DNA of 64,000 bases, taken from positions 25,001-89,000 of the forward strand of contig OY743173.1 in the NCBI GenBank assembly GCA_963555705.1, given 5' to 3'. The notes under the pieces are model-generated. The model did no database searches, was not told the origin of the DNA, and worked only from the letters and a program-made list of their open reading frames with translations. Positions 12,701-23,500 of the stretch are shown here, piece after piece. Source of the stretch: Ligustrum vulgare. Its lineage: Eukaryota > Streptophyta > Magnoliopsida > Lamiales > Oleaceae. The position numbers were made by a program, and so were the translations under genes. The stretch's first letter is position 1; each line of letters starts with the position of its first letter.

Positions 12701-13083
12701 CTCATCTCTTTCTTTCTTATTCGGATAAAATCTCTTTCTCTTTAGTAACGACCCGGCTCCCTCGCTGGGGCCTTATCCGAGGCGTACTCATAGTCTTTAC
12801 TTCTTTCTCATGCATCAAGTAAGTTTTGACAAGCATAACGACATCATAAATCTTCTTTCTCTTTCTCATAAATCATTAAAATAAGTATCCGAAATACTCT
12901 TCATTCTTTCTCATAAATCAGTAAAATAAGTATTCGAAATACTGAAATAACTTTAAACATCTTATATTTCTTTACCTCGGAGTCGGTGGAACGAATGATG
13001 GCAGTGACAATCTTCATTAATAATTACATAACGGAAAACGTTTTCTTGAAAATTTCTTTTTGAAACTTACCAGTCTACAGAAA
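9741..13083 (-). other. unrecognisable internal region of the chromovirus
   Basis: About 3.3 kb of AT-rich DNA where gag, protease, reverse transcriptase and the integrase core should be. I find no conserved motif on either strand. The stretch 12740-12800 (GACCCGGCTCCCTC and GGGGCCTTATCC) resembles LTR sequence at 6826-6880, so part of this may be old LTR or leader material. Confidence 0.5.
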
Positions 13084-13091
13084 CGCAGACT

Positions 13092-13105
13092 GGCTCTGAT
13101 ACCAA
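13092..13105 (-). promoter_or_regulatory. primer binding site (initiator tRNA-Met) of the chromovirus
   Basis: On minus the sequence is TTGGTATCAGAGCC, two bases from the LTR end, complementary to the 3' end of plant initiator tRNA-Met. It fixes the element orientation. A 6-bp inverted repeat (CAGTCT at 13071-13076 with AGACTG at 13087-13092) touches it. Confidence 0.9.
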
Positions 13106-13107
13106 GC

Positions 13108-16100
13108 TGTAGCGCCCCGAGTTCCGTATACCCGGTTCACCACGTCATTTTCTGATTTAATTTTTTCGAAAAATATTTTAACGGAAGAAATAACTGAAAT
13201 TCATTTTTGGCAACATTAAATAAGCTGTAATGGTCGATAAGATTGAAAACATTTATGAAACAACTTGAAATGGGAAATCGAACCATTAATTTTGTAAAGC
13301 AGTTAACGATGTCATAACTTCTCAAATAATTGAGATTCTCAAAATTATCTATTGTTGGAAATTACGGAAATCATTAAAGTAAGACATTTCAACCCTTTAA
13401 CGGTTATTGCCACCATCATCCATCACTTGCCACCATCTCCGAGATCTGCAAAACTGTTAAAATAACAGGTTGAGCATTTCGAATGAAATACTCAGTAGAC
13501 TCATCGCCAATTAATTAATCTACAATATAATTGAACACATAAATGCAGGCTCTTTAGAAAACATAGGGTGTGGGTTGCTCTTCTTGTGCATTTAAGCACT
13601 TGGCTTCTTTTGAAAAATCATAGGCTCTTTATAAAACATAGGGTGTGGGTTGCTCTTCTTGTGCATTTAAGCACTTGGCTTCTTTCTGAAAAATCATAGG
13701 CTCTTTATAAATTGGCTCTTGATAGATCTCATGTTGTGCATTTCAGCACGGGTCTTCTTACTTCTTTTCTTTCTTGTGCACATAAGGCACATGTTATGCA
13801 TAACATCATTTCTCTAGTACCGGGTGGGCTCCCTCAAGGGGCCTTTTCCCAATCATGCCCGCGTACTCATTAACATCATAATTATTTTCGAAGAAATACA
13901 TTCTCATCGCCTTTTCTTACAAAAAAATATGACTTTTACAAGTCATGATACATTCACATGCAATCATAATTTAAATCAATTAATAGGGGCGAGTCTACCT
14001 TAAACTTGACGAGTGTGATTGAGCGGGAAACGACTTCCATTCTTTAATTCTCCGTACGCTTCGTCTAGCCAATTAAAAGATCAAGTCGAATTAGTCTTTC
14101 GAAATCTATAGTTTAAAATGATATATTACAATTTGGGGACTTAAATTGATGATTTGAAAGTTGATGGACTAAAATGAATAATTTGAAAGTTCAAGGACTA
14201 AAAGGAATACTTTGAAAGTTCAGGGACTAAAATGAATACTTTTGAAAGTTGAGGGACTACAATGTAAATTTTCCAAAAGTTGGTTCGAAGCTTAAAATGA
14301 ACGTTAAATTAGAGGGCTTGAAATAATAGATTTTAAAAATGAGGCGCTGATTAAAATCATTTGGAACTGAAGGGCTGAAATGGTAGGTTTTAAAAACTAT
14401 AGGGACCGATTTGAAACACTTTAAAACTTTGAGGTACTGAAATAGATAACTTGTAAAACTTGAACTTAAAAATCAAATGAATTAAATCTACGGGGACTGA
14501 AATGAGTTTGATACTTAGGGCTAAATAATAACTTTTGAAACTTAAGGTAAGATTTAAAAATACTTAAACTATAGGGACTGTTTTGAATCAATTTTAAACC
14601 TTGGGGACTGAAATGAATAACTTTAAAAGTTAGGGACCAAAAGCAAATTCTGAAAATTAAAACATATACCAAATCATATTCATTTCTCTCTTTCTCTTAA
14701 CGTGCGAAGAGAGAGAGACGGAAGAGCAGCGAAGCTCCCGCCGCGCCAGCTAGGGCTGGTCTCCAGCCGGCGGTTTCACCGGCGAACTCGCTGGCACAGG
14801 TTGCCGTGGGCGGCGGCCAAGGCAGGGTTCGGATTTGGGGGATTGGGTGTGAGTTTTCGGAGTGCGAAACCTTGGTGAAACCGAGGCTAGCGCGAAGCTT
14901 CCTTCGCGATTTTTCCGGCGAAAAGGCGACGGCGATCGAGGTAAGTATTTGGGCTTGGCTTATTCTGGGTTTTGGGTTTTGATTTTTTTGGATTGCGATT
15001 GGAGTTGGGTTTGTCGCGATTTGCGGTGGTGACCACGGTGGTGGAAATGGTGAGGCGACTGGTTGTAGAGGATTTGGGTTGAGATTTGTGAGGGGAGCAG
15101 TGCACCGAGGTGGACTCGAGCTGGAGTTGGGTGCGCGGAGGTGATGATGGTGGTGGCGGCGTGATTCTGACTGCTATGTGCGGTGGTTGTGCGATGAGTG
15201 GTGGCGGCTGCTGGAAGGTGGCAGTGGTGGTTGAGGTGGTGATGATGATTGGTGGTTCGATGGTGAACTTGGGGGGGCTGGAATGGGGCAGCTGGAGTTG
15301 GGAGGAGGCTGAATGTCGTGTTGGTACTGCTGGGACAGAGGCTGCAATGGAGCTGAGCTGGTTGCAGTGGTTGAGGTGATGATGCATTGGTTTGGAAATA
15401 GTAGGTTACAGTGTGTTGGTGGTGGCTGCGTCGAGGCGGAGGTAGATTGCAGTGGTGGGGTGACGGTGATGATGAAGGAGAAGGAGAAGCAAACCTTACC
15501 CTGGCTGAAATGCTGGATTGGAGGCTGGATGAAGGCGAGGCTGAAGTTGTTGAGGGGTTGGGTTGAGTAGTGTATGAGAGTGTGTTGGTGGCTGCTATGG
15601 AGTGGTGCTGGGAGGAGGCTGGGACGGTTGAGAGGAGGGCTGGCTGGAGGAGAAAACTTTGGCTGTTTGAAAGCTGTGAGGTGAGGAACGGAATTGAAGC
15701 AGGTTGCTGGACAGAATTGTGGGGTTTGATCATGTATAATAGAGTGTGTTGGGGTGAAGTGAGAGAAATGGAGTATGGGCTTAGGTTGGTGGAATGATGG
15801 GTTGGTGGAAATATGTTGGGAATGTTATGGGAATTGGGTACACAAGCACGGAGATCGAGGAGATAATACGCGTGAATTCAACTGAACTAGAAGAAAGGAT
15901 CTGTTACGATGAACTTGATGTAATTTGAAATTTAAAATGATTTGAGAAAAATATTTTAAATAAATAAATAAAATGATATAATTTTAGAAATTCGGAATAT
16001 ATTTTTAAAATGGAATTAATTCGATATTTCTCGATGTGGCTAGACGAACGCGTCGTGACGTTAATTTAAAATGAGTGAGATTGCAGCGACACAATTTTCG

Positions 16101-16150
16101 AGACTTTTAAAAATAAATATTAAATTGCGTAAAAATTCTTGGTCGCTACA
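13108..16150 (-). repeat. chromovirus 5' LTR (element orientation), 3043 bp
   Basis: Same ends as the left LTR (TGTAGCG and CGCTACA) but 137 bp longer. The extra block, at about 14838-14975, lies between two TTTGGG copies. It includes GAGGTAAGTAT, a good 5' splice-site match on plus. The duplication AATAA follows at 16151-16155. Confidence 0.92.
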
Positions 16151-16155
16151 AATAA

Positions 16156-16323
16156 GGACATGCAAACTAAGGCATTAAACTAAACACAGAAAATCATCGC
16201 ATTTGTAAAGGCAAAGTATATACAAATTGAATGAGTGTTACATTTACAATGTCAGGTGCCATTGCACTTACAAAAAAAAACAGAAAAGAGAAATTACAAC
16301 AGAAAGGCAGGTACAAAATAGGA
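16156..16323 (+). other. Tat 3' region resumed after the insertion
   Basis: No gene is seen. The stretch joins 6109 directly in the uninterrupted element and leads into the antisense frame. Confidence 0.4.
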
Positions 16324-17380
16324 TCACTGTGGAGGGACATCCTCTGAAGAGCCTTTGTCTTGAGTTTCGAGGTACAAAGCTTCAATAGAGGATAGATCCA
16401 AGGTTGGGAAAGCTTCTTTCACGTCACCCAAAGTCATCATGGCCCCTATGTTCCCAAAAACCCTCTGCATGGCCTCATATTCTGGGGTCTCTTCAAAAGT
16501 GTCTTTAAAGTTCTGGAAAGCCTCAGACACTTTGGCACTTAAAGTGTTCTCCACCCGTGTCATAACGGTCTGCTCCAGAACCTCCGTATCCTTGTTTGCA
16601 TGTGCCGTTCTAAAGAGGTAAGGTCCTCCTCCGCCTTTGTCTTAGCCTCCAGCTCCCTCCCTAATTTTTCGTTAGCTACTGCCACCTCAACTTCCACCTT
16701 GGACTTGGCTGTGTTAGCGGCAGTCAGAGCCTCAGATGTGATAGACTGTGCACGGTTGGAGTCATCTAGTTTCTTGCACAAAGCCGTCACGTCTGACTCA
16801 GAGGCCTGGAGGTCGTGTTTTAACTTATCATTATCCTCTTGGAGGCACTTAGCGTTGACCCTCTCCTCAGAGGAAGATTTGCGAGCTATAGACAACTGGG
16901 TTTTGAGGTCGTTAATTTCCTTTAGCATGTTGTCTGCATGCCGGAGAGCAGTCTCAGCGTCTTTTTTATCCCGGTGCGCCTCCTCCACAGAAGACTCCAC
17001 CTCGTCAATAAGGTCCAGCGCCCTGGCGTTCATGGCTTTGGCGGCGAGCAGCTTCCAGGACGGGTTGGCACTGGAAGAAAAGGCAGACCAGGCCTCCGTC
17101 CAAAATTGTTCAGTAATTAGTGCGGCCCGGGTAGGAGGAGAACTGGGAGAGTCAAACAGTGAAGGGCTGAAGGTGACATCTTTGGGGAGAATACTGGTTT
17201 TAATACGCTTGAGCTCTTCTGCCCCCTCTGGTGTCACTTCATAAGCCAAGTCTGGAATGGGCACAGACGGCTCGTCCTCCAAGTCTTCAATCACTGGTGG
17301 CAGAGGTGCGGAGGTGGATTCCTTGCCCTTACCACGCGCGGCAAAAATATCACTCCTATCGCCTTTTATATTTCTTGGGA
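16324..17380 (-). pseudogene. antisense coiled-coil frame of the Tat element
   Basis: A long minus-strand frame runs from at least 17380 (no clear ATG; reading ...RGKGKESTSAPLPPVIEDL) to about 16595. It continues in the next frame to a stop at 16324. The middle is rich in Glu, Lys, Ala and Leu with heptad spacing (ESSVEEAHRDKKDAETALRH, LKTQLSIARKSSSEERVNAK), predicting a long coiled coil. One base is lost near 16592, between HMQT and the continuation EVLEQTVMTRVEN. Opposite-strand frames between pol and the 3' LTR are known in Tat elements; their role is unknown. Apart from the one shift the frame is well kept. Confidence 0.75.
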
Positions 17381-17689
17381 ACCGATATCAGTAGCCCCTT
17401 TTTATTAAATGTGCCACCTACGAAACACGCTAGTGCGATCCCAACCCTTACTTAGGAGGGAAATCCGAAGTAGGAGGTCAGATATAATATGGATCCGAAC
17501 CTTTCATAAGGAATGTCGTGCCTGATCATAAAAATCGCCGTGCTACATAGTGTTTCCCAGCGAGCGAATGGCGGAACAACTACAAAATATTGGATATAAC
17601 AAACGATTAAACTTGAACGGAATTATTGCTGCGAAACTGTGGCAAATTCGATCCGCCCATGAATGACCACATCGGATTTGAGGGACTAG
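17381..17689. other. spacer between antisense frame and 3' LTR
   Basis: No further coding signal is seen. It ends in GGATTTGAGGGACTAG, a purine-rich stretch next to the proposed LTR start and a possible polypurine tract. Confidence 0.4.
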
Positions 17690-18374
17690 TGTTAAGATCG
17701 TACCCAAAATATGACACGTTGGGCCACCAGTGAAGGCCCAATGAGGGTTCACGAACTTTAGCCCACGATTAGAAGTTCAAGATATCCCACCTGGGCCAAT
17801 GGCCAAGGTGGAAAGGCATACGAGCCCCTCTGGCCGAATTGGTTTGTGTCTAGCAGAGACGCTTTATGCTTAGCCGAGGTGTTTACGGTAGCGCCTCGGA
17901 TGCAAGGATGGGACAAGGGATGAAGTCAAAGATGTGACACTGCCTTTACCAAGATGTGACAGGCGCCCATCCCCTATGAAATGTAGCAATGATTACGGTC
18001 AAAAAGCAAGGTTGTCCCCTTCAAGAGCTAGGGTGAATACACGTGTAAAAGTTCACCATGTGTCACAATCCAGGGCAACGAATCCTTCTATAAATAGAGC
18101 ACACTTGCCTCCAAGGAAAGGGTTAGTAATTTGATACTCTTAACTAAATATATTTCTCTCACTCCCTTTTCTCTCTTTTACGCACTTATATCTCCCGCAC
18201 TCAAATTATATTTGCTAAACATGGCCGTTGACTTTGGCATCGGAGTGCAAACGGGAGCTACTTCGGCGCCCTTTGCAAGTTGATTGTTTGTCACCGTGCG
18301 TAGAAAATCCACTTGTTCAAGAGGGAGGAGCTGAGACGTGTTGGTCCAAGGTCCAACAGGATTTTCTGGTCAAC
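17690..18374 (+). repeat. 3' LTR of the Tat element
   Basis: The stretch starts TGTTAAGATCG after a purine tract and ends TTTTCTGGTCAACA. It contains a TATA box at 18088, a transcribed-looking pyrimidine-rich part and the phrase GACTTTGGCATCGGAGTGC that recurs near the end of Tat LTRs. The partner LTR lies outside the window, so the borders are inferred. Confidence 0.7.
18088..18097 (+). promoter_or_regulatory. TATA box of the Tat LTR
   Basis: CTATAAATAG lies about 290 bp before the LTR end, the usual place for the LTR core promoter, followed by a CT-rich stretch. Confidence 0.6.
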
Positions 18375-19107
18375 AGCTTCTCCTGTGGTTCATCCATTAC
18401 AGCAGCAACAATCTTTCACCATGACACCACCTCTTGTGGCTGTTTTGACTGTCAGTACTAGACCTACAGACATTATCCTAGAGATTCCTCGGTTACCCGC
18501 TCCTACTACGGAGATCATACCACATGTTCAGACAAAGTCTACACAGATCATTCCTACATCTATTGAGCCTATTTCAGTGACAGTCCCTACCATAGATGAG
18601 CATCCTCCACAGGCTCCTATTGAAGTACGTCCTATCTCTCCTACTCCTGCACCTGCTATAGAGGCGCCACCCACCGCTACACATAGTAGCTCCCCACCAT
18701 CTGCAGAGATAGCACAGTCATCTCATGGGTCAGCAGGGATAGGTCCACAGTTTCTTACCCTGGGTATACTGACAGAGTTAGGTTCAGAGCACTCCAAGGA
18801 AAAAATACTTCAGTTAGACCACTTCAAGGTAAAACACCGCATGAAGATAACATCCTCCTTAAGATTTACCATTGAAGATCTGGTCCTCAAGCTCTTTGGT
18901 AAGTCCCCATCTGCCAAGCCCTCCAGTACTCAGACTTCCACACCTTCATCCACTCCTTCTCCTACCCCAAGACAAGATAAGGTGAAAGCTCAGATCCAGG
19001 GTGACATTGATGGGATGGGTTTGGGAGACTGCATGCAGAATACTGAGGCAGATTTACCATTAGCTACATCATCTTCATCTGGAGCACCTACACCCAGGTC
19101 CCCTTAG
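18375..19107 (+). pseudogene. unidentified Pro/Ser/Thr-rich frame fragment
   Basis: The DNA directly right of the Tat LTR is open in one frame to a stop at 19105-19107. By chance the frame also runs back into the LTR to 18313. The protein is rich in Pro, Thr, Ser and Ile (IPTSIEPISVTVPTIDEHPP, PSSTQTSTPSSTPSPTPRQD) with one less biased part, LDHFKVKHRMKITSSLRFTI. I do not recognise a domain. It looks like the tail of a disordered protein, perhaps of an older retroelement, cut by the Tat insertion. Confidence 0.35.
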
Positions 19108-19142
19108 TCACAAGATCAACCACATCACACATTGCCCCTATC

Positions 19143-19364
19143 TTGAGATCAGAGGCACCTACATTCTGTCCTATCCATGGTTCATGGGTGGGTGATCCTC
19201 TTTCCATCAGAGAGGTTCCACATTCCAGACGTCATCTTTCACCAGGTAGTGATCCAAAGGACACAGAGGACTACTCGGATTACTATGATGAGGATATGTA
19301 CCAGAGCAGGCATATGACTAAGTCCATGACACATATGAGGTTCCACCCCCAAGAGTGCCCATGA
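19143..19364 (+). pseudogene. unidentified acidic frame downstream of the Pro/Ser/Thr-rich frame
   Basis: A 73-codon frame with DPKDTEDYSDYYDEDMYQSR follows 35 bases after the previous stop. It may be the continuation of the same broken gene in another frame. No known domain is visible, and nothing recognisable follows to 19533. Confidence 0.25.
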
Positions 19365-19533
19365 TCACATTTATTCTTCATTGTATTTACTGCTTTTAGT
19401 TTCACTTGCTATTTCCATTGTCATACTTTACATTTACTAGAGGTCAGGTCTATGCCCCCCTCCTTTTATTTGTTATTTTGCATTTTATGTTATAAAATAA
19501 GCCACACTAGTGGTATTGCTTAAAAAAAAAAAA

Positions 19534-20239
19534 AGTGAAGCACAAATGGGCTGTCATTAAATATATTGGAAAAACGGGTGTGCAGTTCTCATTATAACAA
19601 AATTGTTTACTTGGTGGTTTGTGGGGGTTCATTATCTCCTTCGACCAGATAGAACTCAGCTTCCATTTTATCAAAAATGCGAGCGTGAGACATACCCAGT
19701 ATTCAATATCTAAACATGGGCTCAATTGTCACTACAGATTAGTTTCCTCTGTGAATTTGGACAGACGAGTTTTTCAAACTCCATCTTCATGCCAGACCAA
19801 AAAGGAGGCACAAAACATTATGGCAGAAATTGCCTATATCTATTTACCTAAGCAACTTTTTCCCTTCCGCAAACACCCCCCGCTCCTCATTATAGAACTA
19901 GTCATCAATTTTTTTCAGATTTTCATTCCAATGAGTGCTTCAGTCCTGCCACCAGCACCAACTATACCATAAGGATATGCTAAAAACCTATTGTAAGAAT
20001 ATACTCGAAAGGAAGTGTTTAGCTTGTGAATTTTTGGGCCTTCTTCAAGCCCCCAGTATAAGTCAATGGTCTCCTTTGATTGAATAACTTATGAAGGGGG
20101 TTGTAACAAAAAGTAAGGAGGAAAAGATGAATGTTGTTGCAGTAGCTTATGCTACTCTGATGGAGATTCATTTTCCTGTTACTAGTATTCTTAGATGACA
20201 TCTTCTACCTACTATACTTCGGCCAACTATCTTTAATGT
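19534..20239 (+). pseudogene. DRB-type dsRNA-binding gene fragment, array copy 1
   Basis: Two double-stranded-RNA-binding domains are recognisable on plus. The first (19689-19860) reads HTQYSISKHGLNCHYRL, then VFQTPSSCQTKKEAQNIMAE and IAYIYLP; KKEAQ is the start of the second helix of the fold. The second (19966-20195) reads GYAKNLL, a stop, EYTRKEVFSL, then YKSMVSFD and a frame-broken tail. In plants such proteins partner Dicer-like enzymes. Stops and shifts show this is a pseudogene. It is interrupted at its right end by a CACTA-type terminus. Confidence 0.7.
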
Positions 20240-20640
20240 CACTAGTACAAATTAGACCAAAACGCAAGTAATTTACGTCTCTCTTTTGGGAAAACCGACG
20301 CTTATAATAATGGTGGTTGCAATTTTGTAATTATGTTAGGAGAATATGCGTCGGTTCTTTTTTTTATTTTTTTTGACAAATTCCTATATACAACTACAAA
20401 CTCACCCAATTCCCCCAATGAGAATCGAACCGAAGACCTCAATCTTGGTAAGGGATGTCCCCCCCCACTTCGACAGTGTCCTTGTTTTCTATGCATCGGT
20501 TCTTTAATAAGAACAAACGCTTAAAATTTCAGTACATGCATCGATTCTTATCAAACAACTGACGCATATACATACACTTAACAATTCGATTCCTTTAAAG
20601 GAACCGACACATATTAGTTAACCATATTAAGTCAGTAACT
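20240..20640 (+). mobile_element. CACTA-type element fragment with CGTCGGTT subterminal repeats
   Basis: It begins CACTAGTACAAATTAG, the typical CACTA terminus, at the same place in the DRB repeat where the complete 256-bp element sits at 32876. The next 400 bp carry repeated CCGACGC and GCGTCGGTTC words in both directions, as in CACTA subterminal regions. No right terminus is found. A SINE interrupts it at 20361-20490. Confidence 0.6.
20361..20490 (-). mobile_element. tRNA-derived SINE, ~130 bp
   Basis: Read on minus, the sequence has a pol III B box GGTTCGATTCT (20421-20431) and ends in TTTGTC followed by a short A-rich tail. It is flanked by a 15-bp target duplication with one mismatch: ATGCGTCGGTTCTTT (20346-20360) and ATGCATCGGTTCTTT (20491-20505). 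A clear A box is not visible. The duplication length and tail fit LINE-mobilised SINEs. Confidence 0.75.
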
Positions 20641-20950
20641 CGTGTTGCTATCTCACTTTCTCTCTTTCTATCTCACTTTATCTCTTTAGTACTCTCTCGT
20701 TTTAGTCAATCCGCGCGCCACCTCCACCACTAACGACGTCGCCTCTCTCTCGAATCTTTAACTCCACTCGTCGTCGCCTTTCTCTCCCTCTTGCTTCCAC
20801 CTCCCATCCATTTTTAAGATATATATATATATACGCTATCTAGTTTCTATGCGCTATAAAGGGTTTGTTGACTATTAAAAAAAACCCAAAACCCTAACCC
20901 CAAAACCTAAACCCTGAAAAGAAAAAAAATAGAAAATATAAAAAATAAAA
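20641..20950. other. spacer with pyrimidine-rich and telomere-like stretches
   Basis: A CT-rich stretch (20655-20810) resembles a transcribed leader, perhaps of the CACTA element. At 20885-20920 there are ACCCTAACCCC and CCTAAACCCTG, related to the plant telomere unit CCCTAAA. Similar sequence recurs at 34366-34500. Confidence 0.4.
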
Positions 20951-21484
20951 GAAATGGGTGGTCAGTAATGATATTGGAAAAGAGAGTGTGGATTGCTCAT
21001 TAGAACATAAGTGTTTATTTGGTGGCCTGTGGGGGTTCATTATCTCCTTCGACCAGAAATAACTCAGTCTCCATTTTATCTGAATCTTAAAATGTACAAG
21101 TCCATATTGCAAGATTTGTGCGAGAGGTGAGGGTGGGACATACCCAGTATTTAGTATCTAAACGTGGTCCAGATTAACACTAAAGATTTGTTTCCTCTGT
21201 GAATGTGGGAGGACAAGTTTTTCAAAGCCATCTTCGTGCTAGACCAAAAAAGGAGGCACGAAACTTTGTGGCATAAATTACCTATACCTACTATCCTGAC
21301 TGTGTGTCAAGTTATGTATCTAGTCATTTGTAGACAAGAGGACAAGCTCCTAAGTATGGGAATGATTACCGACATCATTGATGTAAGAAGAAGGCAGAGA
21401 TCATCGCGCGCAGATTTGTTGCCTCTATAAATGTGGGCGGATAACTTTTCAAACTCTATCTCGTGTCGGACGAAAAAGGAAGCA
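20951..21484 (+). pseudogene. DRB-type fragment, array copy 2, second domain deleted
   Basis: Only the first dsRNA-binding domain is kept: MYKSILQDLCER at about 21094, then the codons for QYLVSKRGPD and a KKEARNFVA helix near 21250. The sequence then jumps to the unit tail CTATCCTGACTGTGTGTC (21290), so the second domain is missing. A second partial first-domain piece (about 21409-21484) follows, as at the end of other units. Confidence 0.6.
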
Positions 21485-23500
21485 CAAATGGGTTTTCGTT
21501 AAATATATTGGAAAAACGGATGTGCAGTTCTCATTATAACAAAACTATTTACTTGGTGGTCTGTGGGGGTTCATTAACTCCTTCGACCAGATAGAACTCA
21601 GCTTCCATTTTCTCAAAAATGCGAGCGTGGCTGCGTGAGACATACCCAGTATTCAATATCTAAACATGGGCCCAATTATCACTACAGATTACTTTCCTCT
21701 GTGAATTTGGGCAGACAAGTTTTTCAAACTCCATCTTCATGCCAGACCAAAAAGGAGGCACAAAACATTATGGCAGAAATTGCCTATATCTATTTTCCTG
21801 AGCAACCTTTTCCCTTCTGCAAACACCCCCCGCTCCTCATTATGGAACTAGTCATCAATTTTTCCCAGAGTTTCATTCCAATGAGTGCTCCAATCCTGCC
21901 ACCATCACCAACTGTACAACAAGGATATGCTTAAAACCTATTGTAGGAATATGCTCAAAAGGATGTGTTTAGCTTGTGAATTTGTGGGCCTTCTTCAAGC
22001 CCCCGAGTATAAGTCAATTGTAACGCTCCAAATTTTGTTAACTCGGAGCGCAACTAAAGTCTAAATTTCTTTTAAATAACCATTTTCAATAAACGTCAAA
22101 TACTTAATACTTTGTTTTCTAAAACAATGACAACTAAAAATAAGTTGTGGAAGCGTATTGGATTGAAATAATTTGATTTTTAATATCAAACATAATAAAT
22201 AAATCGTCAGACTTACAAAATAATAATATTCGAAATAAATTTGACAAATGGAAAATGCTTGCTAAAATACTGGTTTAAAATAAAATTATAAATTTAAAAT
22301 GGATTGTCATTAATTCCAAGATCGCCCCGCTCATTGCCATGCATCGCCGAGCTCCTTAACCTGGAAGGGTGAAAAAAGTGGGGTGAGCATAATGAATTAT
22401 ACTCAGTGGAGATACAGTAATAGTCCAAGTTAAATCCAAACATGCAAATTCAATTATGAATATCATGCCTAAAAATAATTTTCTATAGATTTGTGTACTG
22501 TGGGGGAAACACCAAGGACCCACTTTCGATCCCGGACCTATGTACGATCCCTGACAACATAGTATTAGCGCTAATTAAAATTGTGCACTGTGGGCGACCC
22601 AAGGACCCTCTTTCGATCCTGGACCTATTTACGGTCCCTGGAAACCTTTTTGAAACTATGGAAGCATTATATCACAATCAAAATTACACATGGAGAAGTA
22701 ACATGGACAAAATAACCACAATTGCTTTAATGTAAACCCACCTCAAAGTCTTGAATTTTTCTTGAAATTGAACTGGATGTGAAGCTAAAGCGCTTTAGAT
22801 ATTTCTCGCGATTTCATCTAGCCAAAAGGAAATAAATCTTAAATTAATATTTCAGGAATTTAAAAGTTTAGGGACTAGTTTGAGATCAAAGTTGAACTTG
22901 AAGAGTTTTGGGGCTAAAATAGAGTTTTCAGAATTCAATAGAGGCGGACTAAAACATTTTAAAATCGGAGGGCTGAACTAAAAGTTTTTAAAATAGTTGG
23001 GCTACTGATGAAATTAGAAAACATTTTAAACATATCAAAACTCTGGATTGAAGAAGGAATTAATAAAAATTGAGGACTGCTTTAAATATTCTCTCAAACT
23101 ATAGGATTTAAAAATTTATAATAGTTGCCTTTTTATACTAACCACCCATCCCAATCTTCATTTTGATGTTACACAGGGAGGAAAGGTGCTGGTTTTTTGA
23201 AATTAACTCGTGGTTCTTACTTTTGTATGATTTTTGGCCAAAATTGAAGTCGACGGTGGGAGGTGAACGGCTCATGACCATCCGGAGGCTGAGACCCATG
23301 CGAGAGAGGAAGAAATAAAGATTGGGTAGTAACTTTTGGTTATAAAATTCGATTGTAATGCAGCCAAACTACAGCCAAGAATGGGCCGAAGGTAGAGGTA
23401 AGACATTGGGTAACTTCTATCTTCTTGGTTTTTCTTGGGTTTTATGTTATATTTTGGGTTGGTTGGAGATGGGCAAGGAGTGTGAGAATAAGTTGGGCTT

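Larger units (their letters stand above)
6105..16155 (-). mobile_element. Ty3/gypsy chromovirus (Tekay/Del-like), minus strand, with target duplication
   Basis: Two near-identical LTRs (6110-9015 and 13108-16150) begin TGTAGCG and end CGCTACA. They are flanked by the perfect 5-bp duplication AATAA (6105-6109 and 16151-16155). Orientation is fixed by a primer binding site complementary to initiator tRNA-Met next to the right LTR, and by a purine tract plus integrase tail next to the left LTR, all read on minus. The 4.1-kb internal part keeps only the integrase and chromodomain end and is otherwise unrecognisable, so the element could move only with help. LTR identity in every stretch I compared suggests a recent insertion. 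Confidence 0.92.
1..18374 (+). mobile_element. Ty3/gypsy Tat-lineage element, left end outside window, split by a younger insertion
   Basis: On plus, in order: gag, protease, reverse transcriptase, RNase H, a second archaeal-type RNase H and integrase, then an opposite-strand coiled-coil frame and a 685-bp LTR. The extra RNase H and the antisense frame beyond integrase are known hallmarks of the Tat group (Grande, Retand and Ogre relatives). A 10,046-bp chromovirus plus target duplication (6110-16155) separates integrase from the antisense frame. Many stops and 1-bp indels show the copy is dead. The 5' LTR and primer binding site would lie left of base 1, so full length and target duplication cannot be given. 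Confidence 0.85.

Noticed and set aside
20421..20460. tRNA gene suggested by GGTTCGATTCT on minus
   Set aside because: Only the B box is tRNA-like; there is no acceptor stem or anticodon arm. The A-rich tail and 15-bp duplication identify a SINE.
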